NCBI GenBank assembly: GCA_030844895.1
Contig: CM061231.1
Coordinates: 8,455,618 to 8,519,617 of the forward strand
Source of the DNA: Ambrosia x helenae
Lineage: Eukaryota; Streptophyta; Magnoliopsida; Asterales; Asteraceae
DNA length: 64,000 nucleotides
Reading direction: 5' to 3'
Within the stretch, counting starts at the first letter, position 1. Every line of letters starts with the position of its first letter. A program made the translations under genes and the position numbers. The notes beneath the pieces were generated by a model that saw only the letters and a list, made by a program, of their open reading frames with translations, searched no databases and was not told the DNA's origin. Shown piece after piece: positions 44,093 to 55,360 of the stretch.

Positions 44093-46995
44093 CTTTCTTC
44101 TTTTCATATATATATATATACTTAACCTTTAATCTTTTAAAATCGTTTTAAAATACAAAAAGTGTTTTATAAATTCTACAAAAATTATCATATGATCTCC
44201 AAATGATATAGGTCATCACCCAAATTTTAGTTTTTCAAAAATAATTTATTTAACATATATTATTAATAATACAAGTTTATTCATTTATATTTATTAAATT
44301 CTATAAAAATATCTAAACGATTTTATTAAATCTCACAAAAATTATCCTAAACTTGTATATTCTTAAACATTCCAGGAAATATTTTTATTTCAGAAAAACC
44401 GTTTATTTTATATTTTTAATTAATTTTTGTTAGTTTTAATCATAAATAATTCATAATAAATTCATTTTACAATATTTTTGTACCAAAATTTTACATAAAT
44501 TATTTCTATTCATTTGGAACAGAAATACAATTTTTAATTCAAGAATTCTTTAATTTTAATATTTTTAGATATTAAAATCATATTTTGACAATTTGAAATA
44601 AATAGATTAAATATTCTATTTTCAAGAAAATAATTTTATAAAAATTTATTTTCACACTTAAAACTTTATATTGTGACCATATCTGATTTAAAGTTTACTC
44701 AAAGACTTTTTATTTATTTATTTACCAAATTTCTCTTATTTATTAAACGTTTAATTTATTAATCAAATAAATACTTATCCCCAATTCGAAGCCCTAGAAA
44801 ACACTTATAGACCAAATAGACTTAGACTTATTTGTTACATTATACATAGGGTGATACTTGGCAACGTTGGATTATACCTATTCAATTACACAAGACTTAC
44901 CACCTTGCTAAGGTGAGTATTACTTATCCCCTTTTTCGCTTTTACAATTTTTGGGGTGATTCATGCACAACTATACAAAGCGTTCATATTCATTTACACA
45001 TACATTTTTTTTATTCATTTACAATTCATATACGTGTCTTGTTTATCTTTGTGCTTATGCTTGAACATGAACGTAGCTTACATACAAAATCATACATTTA
45101 GACATAACTTATGTTATGGTGCTCTTTACACTCAGACGTAACTTATGTTACGGTGCTCATTTAGACATAACTTTGTGTTATGGTGCTCTTTTAGACTCAC
45201 ACGTGTTGAGGTGCTCATTATCAATTACATTGTACAACTTTACATGTGATCTTTGTCTTGTTTGGTTACTTGCGTGTTTACATAATGCCTTGGTGATGCT
45301 AGACACATGAATTGTACTACTTTTCAAAACTTATACTATACGTACAAAACTAAGTAGTACTCACCAACATCATATGTTGACAAAATTATTTTCGTGCATG
45401 TTTCAGGATAAGCTGCTTGACGCTTCACATAAGACTTTGGACTTAGATTAAATCAATCAATTATCTTTATTTTGTTGTCTTTCACATGTTGTAAAACAAT
45501 ATTCAATAATCATATATTTACATTTTAGTACCATGAGCTTTTGAACAATCGTCACTACGTGGCACCTCGATGATTCCGCCATCGGTTGGGGTGTTACACA
45601 TCCCTACCCCACAACACATATACCCATTTCTCCACACCTTCTCTCTCATTTGTTCCAGATGCCTCTCTCTCTCTCTCTCTCTCTTCTCTCACTTTTGGGT
45701 CAATCATCTTCCTTCCTTATGACACCGCCCGGAGATAGTCGTTCCAACTTTTTTTTTTGGTGGGGCGGGTCGTCGGTATAACACCGGCGATGAGGGCGTG
45801 CTTACCTGCTACAGTGGGTTTCAAGACGTAAAGGCGACGGGGAGGAACTAGGTTTTCGGCGATGGAGCGGTGAGGTTCCGGCAAGCATTGTTATGTGCTA
45901 TTTTCTAGAACATAGCTGGTCTTGGAGATGAGATAAGGTGAGTATCATATTGTTAACCATTAAGTTTTAATAATGAATTTTTGCATGTGGAAGAAGAGTA
46001 TTGAAGTTGAAACAACCAGGCATAAGGGAAGATAAAAGTAGGTCAAACCTTTGTCTGATAATATTCTTATTCCTTAACAGGTTTCGTAAAATTGCGGGAG
46101 CTATTATTTGATGGCTTTAAAGCCTGGTGTGACAATATTGATTTTGAATGGTTAACGAAAGGTGAGGCGCATCCAACGTAAGCTAAAAGACCAGGGTGAA
46201 GAGTAAATTCTAGAACTTTATCCTCTAAGCTAAGTTACTCTAAAATTTTATTTTATATTTATATATGTTAACACTTTTTGGCTTTGTTTATAGAGTGGAA
46301 ATTTTCATACAGGGTATGCATTAACGACGCGAAAAACAATTACAACTTTTCTTTTGATGCAACATGGTTTTGTATGCACCTTTTCCTAAATTACAACTAA
46401 TCAACTTTTCTTTTGAAACTTTTTTTGATGTGTAGCATGTTATGGCATTGATAAGTTATACATAATATATTTTGTAAAACCATTGGTGAAAATTTAAAAA
46501 ATGAACATAAAGATGAATGTGGTCAAATGTTGTTTCGGTGATTAATAGATTGGTTTCGGTTATAAAAGTTAAATGTTTGCATGCATCACATGGAAGGTAG
46601 CAATTATCACTGTCCTGTTGTTGCAGTTAATAAGGCCTTGTACCTTGGTATCTTTAGTAAGTTCATTCATTGTACATTTTTATATTGTTACATGCTTGGT
46701 GTAGATATACCAATTATCATTGTCCTGTTGTTTTCACTCTAGGCTGCAAAACTCATATGGACCAAACATACCTAGACAAGAACATGTATAGTTTTTGTTT
46801 TTCGTTTTTCGTTTTTTCTTGGTTTAAAAAAACTGTTCAGTTGAGTGTGTTTGAGATTGTTATACGAATATTTATCTAATCATTTGCAACTGCGTTTAGT
46901 TGTGAGTACGCAATTTGAAGTTGGTTATTTCAAACAAGTTTTAATGAGCGCTCATGTTTTCATAATTTGTGACTATATGCTCAAATATTATATAG

Positions 46996-47165
46996 GTACA
47001 CAAGAGGAAGCTGTAGAGGCTTATGGCATAGTCATCATAAAGTTTTGATGGAAAAGTGCAGTGACGAACCTTGACATTAGTTGTTACGAAGTTAAAAGGA
47101 TATGCTTGAGATACACTTTGATTGCTGGTGAGCTGGCGAAACGGTCTCCACGCGATACAGCCCCA
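46996..47165 (+). pseudogene. Captured AP2-domain transcription factor fragment (ANT/PLT type)
   Basis: Reads GTQEEAVEAYGIVIIKF, a stop, then SAVTNLDISCYEVKRICLRY and IAGELAKRSPR. This is the end of an AP2 DNA-binding repeat and what follows it in AINTEGUMENTA-like genes. A TGA replaces the expected Arg codon, and the two pieces are joined without the intron I would expect there. No start or rest of the gene. Confidence 0.7.
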
Positions 47166-47169
47166 CAAT

Positions 47170-47340
47170 GTTTCTTACATAAGCTTGAGTGAGCTTCCGG
47201 GTAATCTTGACCCCCTGGTTAGGTGAAAATGGAGGTGTCCCTGTAATGGTGTTGGGGGCGCCAATTTGTAATTCACGCCCTACATCACGCTCGACTACAT
47301 ACGTACTTACAAACTGAAAGAGCATCACGGCCGAAAACAA
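47170..47340 (-). other. Unrecognised antisense open stretch
   Basis: The minus strand reads VVERDVGRELQIGAPNTITG, then TPPFSPNQGVKITRKLTQAY. It looks protein-like in composition and may be another captured exon, but I do not recognise the family. Confidence 0.3.
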
Positions 47341-47535
47341 ATAAAACTATAAATATAATTTGTTATAGGTTTGCTTTTCTTGTGATTTTTTTTTGCTTTG
47401 ACCTTTTTTTTGTGTAATACACTATGTTTTTTAGATTTACAATATGATGGTTTACCTGTTATTTTTACGGAATTTTAATGCGTTTATATATACGTTTATG
47501 CTTTTATGCTAAGTAGTCAACAATCGCTAGCAGGC

Positions 47536-47625
47536 GAGAATCCAACTGGGTCAAGGATCTGCTGTATCGGTGAGAAAGGAAATGCTAAAAAATGAGGGCG
47601 TTGTTGCTTTTTACAAGGTTTGCAC
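47536..47625 (+). pseudogene. Captured exon of a mitochondrial dicarboxylate/tricarboxylate carrier
   Basis: RIQLGQGSAVSVRKEMLKNE followed by GVVAFYK and a GT splice donor. This matches the matrix loop between helices in plant mitochondrial DTC-type carriers. Single exon only. Confidence 0.7.
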
Positions 47626-47676
47626 TACTTATATATGCGTCATCATATCTATCTTGTGGTCTTATTGTTGGACTGT

Positions 47677-47867
47677 TTCCTCTTGAGTTTTTTTATCATT
47701 ATGAATGTTGATTTAGTCTTTAAAGTGTATTTTTCAATCACCGTTTTCTATTGTTTTGCTGTCATTTAATTTAAAACTGATTCCTCTTGAGTTTTTTTAT
47801 CATTATGAATGTTGATTTATTCTTTAAAGTGTATTTTTCAATCACCGTTTTCTATTGTTTTGCTGTG
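47677..47867. repeat. 104-bp tandem duplication
   Basis: TTCCTCTTGAGTTTTTTTAT at 47677 recurs at 47781, nearly identical for about 87 bp. It lies in the intron-like stretch between the carrier and fructokinase fragments. Confidence 0.85.
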
Positions 47868-47873
47868 ATCTAA

Positions 47874-48960
47874 AGAGAGCGCTCGAGAAGGAATCTTGAG
47901 CATTTGGGATACAGTAGGCATTATTAAGACAATTAGTTCACTTCTCAAGCAACATTTTTTGTTATTCTTTGTAATCAAACATGTGTTAACTGTTTTAATT
48001 CTTCTTCACAGTTAGATAAGTGAACAGAAGATTGCTTTCCTAACAAATGGAGAAGATCTGTACGATGACAATGTTGTCCTTAAATTATACCATCCAAATC
48101 TTAAACTGCTACTTGTGACAGAGGGACCAGATGACTGCAGATATTACACCAAGGTAATGTGCAATTGTGCAGAATTCATACCATCCAAATCTTAAACTGC
48201 TACTTGTGACTGAGGGACCAAATGGCTACAGATATTACACCAAGGTAATGTGCAATTGTGCAGAATTCATACCATCCAAATCTTAAACTGCTACTTGTGA
48301 CAGAGGGACCAGATGACTGCAGATATTACACCAAGGTAATGTGCAATTGTGCAGAATTCATACCATCCAAATCTTAAACTGCTACTTGTGACAGAGGGAC
48401 CAGATGACTGCAGATATTACACCAAGGTAATGTGCAATTGTGCAGAATTCATACCATCCAAATCTTAAACTGCTACTTGTGACTGAGGGACCATATGGCT
48501 GCAGATATTACACCAAGGTAATGTGCAATTGTGCAGAATTCATACCATCCAAATCTTAAACTGCTACTTGTGACAGAGGGACCAGATGACTGCAGATATT
48601 ACACCAAGGTAATGTCCAATTGTGCAGAATTCGAATAATTTATCGTTTCTGCAACCATTTGTATCAACTTTTTTTTTTGTGTGTGAATTTTGTTAATTAT
48701 ATAGGAGTTTAGTGGAAGAGTGAAAAGCATAAAGGTGGATCCTGTAGGTAGAGACACAAGCGGCGTCGTAGATGCTTTTGTAGCTGGAATATTATCAAAA
48801 GTTGCTGCAGATGCTCATTGCTCAAGATATAACTTTAAAACAACAAAACTTAATTAACACATTGTTAGCATTCGATTAGATGGTAATTAGTTAGGTTATA
48901 ATTAACACATTGTCACACATATAGGATGAATCCCAGTTAAGAGAAGCTCAAGAGTGTTGA
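47874..48960 (+). pseudogene. Captured fructokinase fragment
   Basis: Pieces in order: ESAREGILSIWDTVGIIK (about 47875-47928); KIAFLTNGEDLYDDNVVLKL and HPNLKLLLVTEGPDDCRYYT (48030-48150, then reiterated); EFSGRVKSIKVDPVGRDTSG, VVDAFVAGILSKVA (48704-48800); and DESQLREAQE (about 48925). The pfkB catalytic GAGD motif is replaced by GVVD with an extra GR insertion before it, so it could not act as a kinase. Exon/intron boundaries persist, so genomic DNA rather than mRNA was captured. Confidence 0.8.
48090..48635 (+). repeat. Six-copy 91-bp tandem array of a fructokinase exon end plus splice donor
   Basis: Copies start (CATCCAAATC) at 48091, 48182, 48273, 48364, 48455 and 48546. Each unit contains the last ~20 codons of the exon, the donor AAG|GTAATG and about 30 bp of intron, with no acceptor. 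Variants follow the pattern A-B-A-A-B-A (ACAGAGGGACCAGATGACTG versus ACTGAGGGACCA-ATGGCT), so a three-unit block was itself duplicated. The 91-bp unit is not a multiple of three. Confidence 0.95.
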
Positions 48961-49055
48961 CTTCAGAAGTCAAATAATTGAAAGGTAATTAGTTAGGTGA
49001 TAATAAACCAACACTCTTGAAATTGAAGTTCAAGAGTGTTGACTTCAGAAGTCAA
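48940..49055. repeat. Short direct repeat pair
   Basis: CAAGAGTGTTGACTTCAGAA (then GTCAAA) occurs at about 48948 and 49031, separated by a related GGTAATTAGTTAGG segment that also recurs just upstream (48881). Confidence 0.7.
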
Positions 49056-49081
49056 ACTAAGTACATGTGATTTCATGTTTC

Positions 49082-49260
49082 CAGGACCGGCATTGCCTAC
49101 GTCTCAAATGTTGCAGTTAGAGAAAGCTATAGACGAAAGGAAATAGCTAAAAAGCTTATCTACTTGGTTTGGAAGTATCTACTTGCCTACTCATCAAAAT
49201 GGTCAACCCTAAAGTTGTCAATAGTTTCAGTACCCGTGAATTCCATAGCCAAATGTGTGT
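49082..49260 (+). pseudogene. Captured GNAT acetyltransferase fragment
   Basis: GIAYVSNVAVRESYRRKEIA followed by KKLI matches the acetyl-CoA-binding motif of GCN5-related N-acetyltransferases, normally R/Q-x-x-G-x-G/A; here the Gly is Glu (RRKEIA), so binding would be impaired. Only this piece is recognisable. Confidence 0.65.
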
Positions 49261-50494
49261 GAGAATCAATTCCTCCTGCAGTATCACAACCCATAATGAG
49301 TAATGTCATGATATTATAATGCAATAATTTGCCTTAAGCAGATTCCAAGTATAATATTAGATAATCATCCAATAAAGACACTCGATGAAAATATTCTACA
49401 ATGTGACCGAATTTTAACCATGTTTATAGCATTGCAAACGACGAATTGCATCTATAGTTCATTCTTTAAATATATACATTCAACTTAGAAACGTTGCATG
49501 CTTCCTTATTTTGTAAATCGGATTGTCGCCGCCGCAACGCGCGGCTAGATAAATACCTAGTTATAATAATGAAAATAAAGAGTAGACAAGTTAACTAATA
49601 AACAATACAATACCAAATATCTTTTACACTCATGAAAACTATTTTTCTAAAATAAAATTGAATCGCATCAACTATTCGTTTTAGAATTTATCAAAGAAAA
49701 AGTATACGATAAAAAGTTTCTTAACGTAAGAAGCGTAAGAAGCAACCAAATTTTGCCACCTGTCAACTATGGTTAAGTTTAATTAACCTAATTCTGGTTG
49801 ATCAGAGGGGTAAATTCGTTCATTTATTAATTGTTCCTTCGATCACGTTTCAATCAATTAACGTTTCATTCAAACCAACGATTCAATTAATTAGAATTAT
49901 TCTATTCAGGATTCAATTGATGATTGATTTTGTATTTTAGATTGACTATCTAATCAGTTAACGATTTAAAGCAAACCCAGTGTTAATTTTGATTACAGGA
50001 TGCTCTGTTTTTTATCGATCAATGTTTTTTACATACGATTTTGATTTTTCGATGACTTTAGGCTGATTATCGTTTGCCTTTTTTACTTTTAGGTCTTTGA
50101 TTATATGTTTTCTTTTTAAAATCAATGGCTGTGGATGAAATTACAAACAAAAAAGTTGTATAGGTTTTGTGGTAGGGTTAATATATGATGAAGATGATGA
50201 TATAAGTGCGTCTATCCAAATATATTGGTGCGTCTGTATTTTTTATACAAGTGCGTTTATCCAAACCTTATTCGTGCGTCTGTATTGTCCAAACCTTATT
50301 GGTGCGCTCAAAGAGAATACAAGTGCGTTTATAGATCAATTACTGGTAACCAACAAAAACAGTAATTCTCATGAATGATTTTTTGTCACCTTTTGTTATT
50401 ATTGTGTTCTTTATATTCACATATACAGAATCATTTTTACACCACACAATTCAATCACAACTTATCATTTCTTTTTTTATTTTGTTTTCCAGTG

Positions 50495-50800
50495 ATGGCT
50501 TCATCTTCCTCATCAAAATCTCAAATGATCAAAAGGATTCAAGAGCAAATTATAAATGATTATGCTGTCGATGGTCGTCTGGCCGATAATTTAAGCAGAA
50601 TAAATGATGGCATGAGCAAGAGAGACGAGATTTCGAAGCTTCTTATGCGTATGTCTGACTCAAGTCTTCATGAACTTGCTGTTATGTTTATGATTGATGC
50701 AAAAAAAGGCGACGTTAATCTTGTCAAACAACTTACAAAATGCATAGCTCTTTTGAGGTGCTCGATTGAATTTAAAATTCAGTTTCTAAAATCTATGTAA
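50495..50800 (+). CDS. Small uncharacterised protein in the MULE-like element
   Basis: About 101 residues: a Ser-rich start (MASSSSSKSQMIKRIQEQII), a charged middle (RINDGMSKRDEISKLLMRMS) and a leucine/cysteine-rich end (KQLTKCIALLRCSIEFKIQF). It looks helical with no known motif. It is convergent with the Ulp1-like gene, which ends at 51070, and GTGCGTYT motifs lie on both sides. I do not recognise the family; a real gene is plausible because codon use and boundaries agree with the motif-free window. Confidence 0.45.
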   Translation: MASSSSSKSQMIKRIQEQIINDYAVDGRLADNLSRINDGMSKRDEISKLLMRMSDSSLHELAVMFMIDAKKGDVNLVKQLTKCIALLRCSIEFKIQFLKSM

Positions 50801-51069
50801 TCTCCATGGAGAACTGATTATGTACTTTGTTTCTTTTGTTTATTATATGTTTTTATGATGAGTGTTTTTAGTGTAACGTGCGTTTGAACTAATAAAATAC
50901 ATCTACAAGTGCGTTTAAGTAAAATTACAGTAATCTATTTATATTTTAACAAGTGCGTCCAAAACGTAATCCCATTTTCAAATGAGTGCGTCTAAACCAA
51001 AATATTTAATACTAAGTCATTAAGCTGTTCAAAAACCATGAAAACAATTATAAAACCTCGTGACAATGT

Positions 51070-54000
51070 TTATATTGCAGCCACCCTCTTCTCTAATTTT
51101 GGTTTGGCATTCTCCAACATCTTTGTCCTTGCTTTGGTTGGTCTTTTTGCAAACTTGTTAGCCTCTTCAACTATTTGATCCCTTAGTATGTTATAAGGGG
51201 AGAGTACAATCTTTGCTACGTACTTGAAACGCAATGCATTCAACTGAGTCTTTTGAAATTCTGATTCACTTGCCAAACCACAGTGCCAAAAATAATGACC
51301 TTTGAATGTTTCTAGGTGTCTCATAGCAAATATGCCACAATCTTCAATGTTTTTTGCAGTCCTCCATGGCATTTGTCGTCTTATAATTGGATTTATTTGA
51401 GGTTTCTCTATCGCTGGGGTTATCGACATGTTGCCTTCCAGCAAAGGTACAAACTGTGTCTCCGCAAACATTTTTACAAAAACATTAGGTTATGATAATA
51501 CCAATTTTTTTTCATGTTTTTTTTTTGTGTAAGAAGCTGTTACATAAGTACATACCAATATTTTCGGCACGCCTTTATATCGCTTTTGTTGGTCATCCCC
51601 TCTTTAGAGTTGTCAAGCAACTCTGATTGCCCATTCTTCACAACAAAAGTTAAGACATAGAAGTGTTTCTCTATCAATACTGACACAAGAATGATGTCGA
51701 ACTCATCTAATGATTGTGCGTTGAACTTTCGAAAGATATCTTTAAGATTGCTAGTAAAAACTCTAAGCCTTTCAGTCCAACCAACATTCGGTTTATTGCA
51801 GTCTAGAGGCTGCATAAATCCAAAAAAAAATAGTCAAAAAATATTGAGTGCATCTAAGTATATTGTATAAGTTCGTTTAAATCTACATTTTCTAAAAGGG
51901 TGCGTCTAAATGTTTATACAAATGCGTTTAAAAATAAGTGGTTTCCTTGTTCAGAAAATACTATTTTTTTGCTCAAATGTGTCTAAGTTTATAAAGGTGC
52001 GTTTAAATTTAAAGAATTCATACCATCATGGTGGGACTCAGAAATAGCCTGTGTACTGACCCTTCTTTCTTTTTTTCCCCTTCCTCATAATTTAGAATGT
52101 CTGTCCATGCGTCCAATGCATTTGTACAAAGCCATAATCCAGGATGGAAACTTTCAAAAATCACCTTCGGGGTCTCAGTTCCAGCTTCATCCCAAAAACA
52201 TATTTTCCTGAATTCAAATAATTTATTAAAACAATAAACATTTAATTATTATTTTTTTACATCCAAATGGACAAAAGACATTTACATTTTTTCTCTAATT
52301 AGTGCAAACATGTATTCTGTTAGCCTCAGTTCCTCTTCTGTTAGTTTCTCAACAAGGCACACTGTTTTCTCGGTGTATGGTGATCTTAATACCCATGAAG
52401 GGTTTTTGTCCCTAACCGGCTTCCGATCATCTGCCACCGCTTTTCCTTTGTCTTTCCCTTTTGGTGTCTCTGCTTCTTTTTCTGGTGTTTTCTCCTTGTC
52501 AGCAGGCTTTTCTGCATACACAGCTGGTTCAATTATTTGCAGCCTCATTATTTGTGTGTCAGTTATTTCTCCTGCTTCTAAAGTGACACCATTCCTTTTT
52601 GAAGCCCCAACCACTTCAACATTCTGATCTGCATGTTGTTCTACATGTTTTTCAATAGCTTGATCATCCTTATCCACCTCAACTTCAAGCCCTACTATAT
52701 TATCTTCAACAAGTTGATCATCTTGTTCATCACCATGTGGTATCACATTATCCACCTCCTGTTCTTCAACATGTTGGTCAACTTGAAGTCTCACCACATT
52801 TTCATCTATGTTCATCAAATCATGTTCAACATTCAATTCAACTCCACCTTTCGATTGTTTGTTATTAACCTCATCCCACTTTTCACACCTCTCCATAATT
52901 TCAGGCACCCAGTTATACTTCATCCTTGCCTGCTCAACCATTTCTTCCACCTCCCTTTGTATTTCTTGATACTTCTTTATGTTTTTATCCATTATTTTAA
53001 CCCAAACCTGATGCAACAGAAGAGAAACACACAATTAAATATTAGGTGCGTCTAAATGAACATATAGTGCGTCTGAATATTGAAAGGTGCGTTTAAACTA
53101 TATATAGGTGCGTCTAAATTGTGATATGTGCCTTTTTTACATAAGTGCGTCTGAATTAATATATAGTGCGTCTGAATCATAAATTTTCACAGTGTTTTAA
53201 AATATAAAGTATTTACCTTCTTGGTCTTCATTGTTGCTTCATATTCATCCCTTCTAACACCGTGATTATAACTCAGATCTGGTTGAGTGTTGCAATATTC
53301 AAACATTTGTTGACTTTGTGTACTCATTTCATAATCTCTCCTATCTGCATTCTCATAGTCTTGATTATCATCATCATCATCATCATCAACTTGGATCCGT
53401 CTTGGTGGAGTCGGTCCCATATTCAGACTGTAATCATCAGCATCCAAAGTTGTTCTATCACCACCCTTTTCACCTTGCATTCCTATCAACACATTCACAA
53501 ATTCTTTTGCAATTTGATCCTTGTGTATCGAGTCGCTTTCTTCATCCTCTTCAGCATTTTCATTCTCTTCTTCATCATCTCCCACATCCTATCCTTCATC
53601 ATCCTTACCATCATTTGCATCATCTGCATCATCTTCTTCCAAATCAATCAATGCCCATTGTTATAAAGATGACTTTGCATCGCTGCAAGTGAACTAGAGG
53701 TTATGTAAGATACAGCGGGTGTGCTAATTTGTATTTCAGATGGATGTCTTTTGTTGTATTCATGTGTGTAGATAACCTACATGTTATAAAACATCATATA
53801 TATGTTAGAAAAGATAAATGCGTCTAAAATAACTATAGGTGCGTCCATATATATATTCAAGAAAATACAAGTGCGTTTAAAAGTAATAATTAGTGTGTTT
53901 AAAGTCTTATACTCAGCATTACAATTGGACCATTATATTGGTCTTCTTTCCATCCTGCCTTTGTTCTCCTTAGACATTCGATCAGTTAAGAGCACCAATC

Positions 54001-55360
54001 CAAATTTGGAAATTCAGACTCATCATCCAAGCCATGCAAAAAAGCTTTGGTTTATTGTCGTTGACTTTGTGATCTCCCAAAAACAGTGTTCCATAACACA
54101 AGAAAATTCAGTTTAAACAGCCGTCCACCCCCTCGGTTGCTCCCTAATAACCGGTGTCACCGTTGCAACGCTAACTTTCTTTTTTATTGAATTGATTCTT
54201 GAACTCATCTATTGTAGAGTCAGAAACTTTCCTTGCCCTATTTTTTCTCTAGCACTGGTTTCCTTCCCAGTGGTATGCCTAAAGCTTCGTGTACCAACGA
54301 TGGTGTGATCTTGATTTTCCAATTCCCCGCGTTTAGTTCATTTCTTCCCTCGTCATAATTCACTAACAGCTAGTAACCCAAACCCGTTGATATTGTATCA
54401 ACTATCAATCCTAATGCCCAACACAGATCCAAATCCCATTTTTCTAACATCTTCTTTTTGCTCGTCTGTGTACTCTTGTATGCTTTCAATAAAGTCAACG
54501 GGAGAGCATCTTAGTTTTAACTTCTTATCTCTATATTCCACAAACTCCCTATCCTTTATCTTCTTCACCTTCTTTGGTTCCCCATCCACTTTTACCTTTT
54601 TGTTTGGCCTCTTGAAATCGTCATCTGACGATTCTGAATAATGCTCAACATTCTGTTTTTTTTTTTTCAACTTGTGCTTCATCCTTTCAACATCAAAATC
54701 GAATTTTTTTTTGCAGCATCGTTGTTTACCTTTTCAACAATTTTTTGAATATTAATCAAGTTTTTTATTGGCTGCTCGAAATCATCATCTTCTTCGTCAA
54801 CCAACATAGTTTTTCTTGGTTCTGTGTTAATAACAAAACATAGTCAACATTTAGACGCACTTACAACACATCTTAGATGCACTCAATGTTTATCAAACAA
54901 ACACAACAGACGTACTCATCAATAAACTGAGACACACTTATGTATTATCAAACAAAAACACAGACGCACTTATGAAATAGGTCGAGACACACTTTTATGT
55001 ATCATTTATACTGCTCTACATTTGAAACGCACTTATAAACAGATATATAAAACAACAACAAACGCACTTTATATTAAACTAAACAACAATACACAGTACA
55101 ATTAAACAAAAAATTAACCTGAAATGCGTTTTTAAATTAAAATAAGTGTGTTTTTTGTTCATACCTTTGCTCGGTTTTGATGAAGGTTTGTCATGCTTGT
55201 GTTTGGTTCTTCTCTCCCCTTCGTTACCTGTTTTCATTTTTGCAAAATTTGTTTTCAAAAGCATTTGTGTAATCATAATAATAATCAGAATCAATCGAAA
55301 TGCAATGTTGAAAATGTAAAGAATAAAACGCACTTGATTTTCTTTTGGAAGTCATGCTCT
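51070..55360 (-). CDS. Ulp1-type C48 cysteine protease-like gene of a MULE, 5' half decayed
   Basis: Exons with good splice sites: about 53217-53690 (acidic), 52286-53007 (acidic/Lys-rich linker, VWVKIMDKNI start), 52024-52207 (CFWDEAGTETPKVIFESFHP), 51556-51809 and 51070 to about 51466. The protease core is in the last two: His in EKHFYVLTFVV, Asp in ELLDNS and Cys in NIEDCGIFAMRHLE, the Ulp1 His-Asp-Cys order. Such enzymes cleave SUMO, but transposon-borne copies have no proven substrate. Upstream exons (55360, 55160-55226, 54395-54825) encode basic Lys-rich sequence and a plant-mobile-type region (NYDEGRNELNAGNWKIKITP). They carry an A-run indel and stops, so the full protein is probably no longer made. 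The 3' exons are intact. Confidence 0.65.

Larger units (their letters stand above)
37356..45598 (+). mobile_element. Gag-only chromovirus relative (TR-GAG type), 8.2 kb, complete
   Basis: Two LTRs (37356-39953 and 42998-45598) flank a primer-binding site, leader, an intact gag ORF, about 1.1 kb of non-coding DNA and a polypurine tract. TSD CATCC at 37351-37355 and 45599-45603. Protease, reverse transcriptase, RNase H and integrase are wholly absent. The LTRs differ mainly in homopolymer length, so it moved recently and must have used enzymes supplied in trans. Structures with LTRs plus gag only are known in plants as TR-GAGs. Confidence 0.92.
42998..45598 (+). repeat. 3' LTR of the gag-only element
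   Basis: 2601 bp, nearly identical to the 5' LTR. It carries second copies of both tRNA-like modules: antisense boxes at 43332-43343 and 43279-43289, sense boxes at 43996-44007 and 44051-44061. Confidence 0.95.
36713..45606. mobile_element. hAT-type MITE (TSD CCCCACAA) split by the gag-only retroelement
   Basis: The left terminus is TAGGGATGGCAATCAAACCC. The right terminus, reverse-complemented, is TAGGGATGGCAATGGGTCGG, giving a perfect 13-bp terminal repeat. CCCCACAA is duplicated at 36705-36712 and 45607-45614. Without the 8.2-kb insert the MITE is about 650 bp and full of GGGT/ACCCG motifs. The retroelement landed only a few bases from its right end, inside the terminal repeat. Confidence 0.9.
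45607..49560 (+). mobile_element. Gene-capturing Helitron, right part (5' portion begins left of 36713)
   Basis: The 3' end is canonical: hairpin GCCGC-AACGC-GCGGC (49531-49545), 11 nt, then CTAG at 49557-49560 followed by host T. The body carries fragments of at least four unrelated genes, all in sense orientation: AP2, mitochondrial carrier, fructokinase and GNAT. There is no Rep/helicase, so it is non-autonomous. The 5' TC end is not identified; the segment before 36713 belongs to the same unit. 45615-46990 contains no recognised gene piece. Confidence 0.75.

Noticed and set aside
46990..47165. Functional AP2 transcription factor gene
   Set aside because: Only the end of one domain is present, with an in-frame stop and no start or second repeat.
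48090..48635. CRISPR-like array
   Set aside because: Units are head-to-tail 91-bp copies without spacers, derived from a plant exon; the genome is eukaryotic.
52310..53055. Forward frames opposite the Ulp1-gene linker exons
   Set aside because: Reverse reading of a strongly acidic, repetitive exon; the minus strand has the splice sites and family match.
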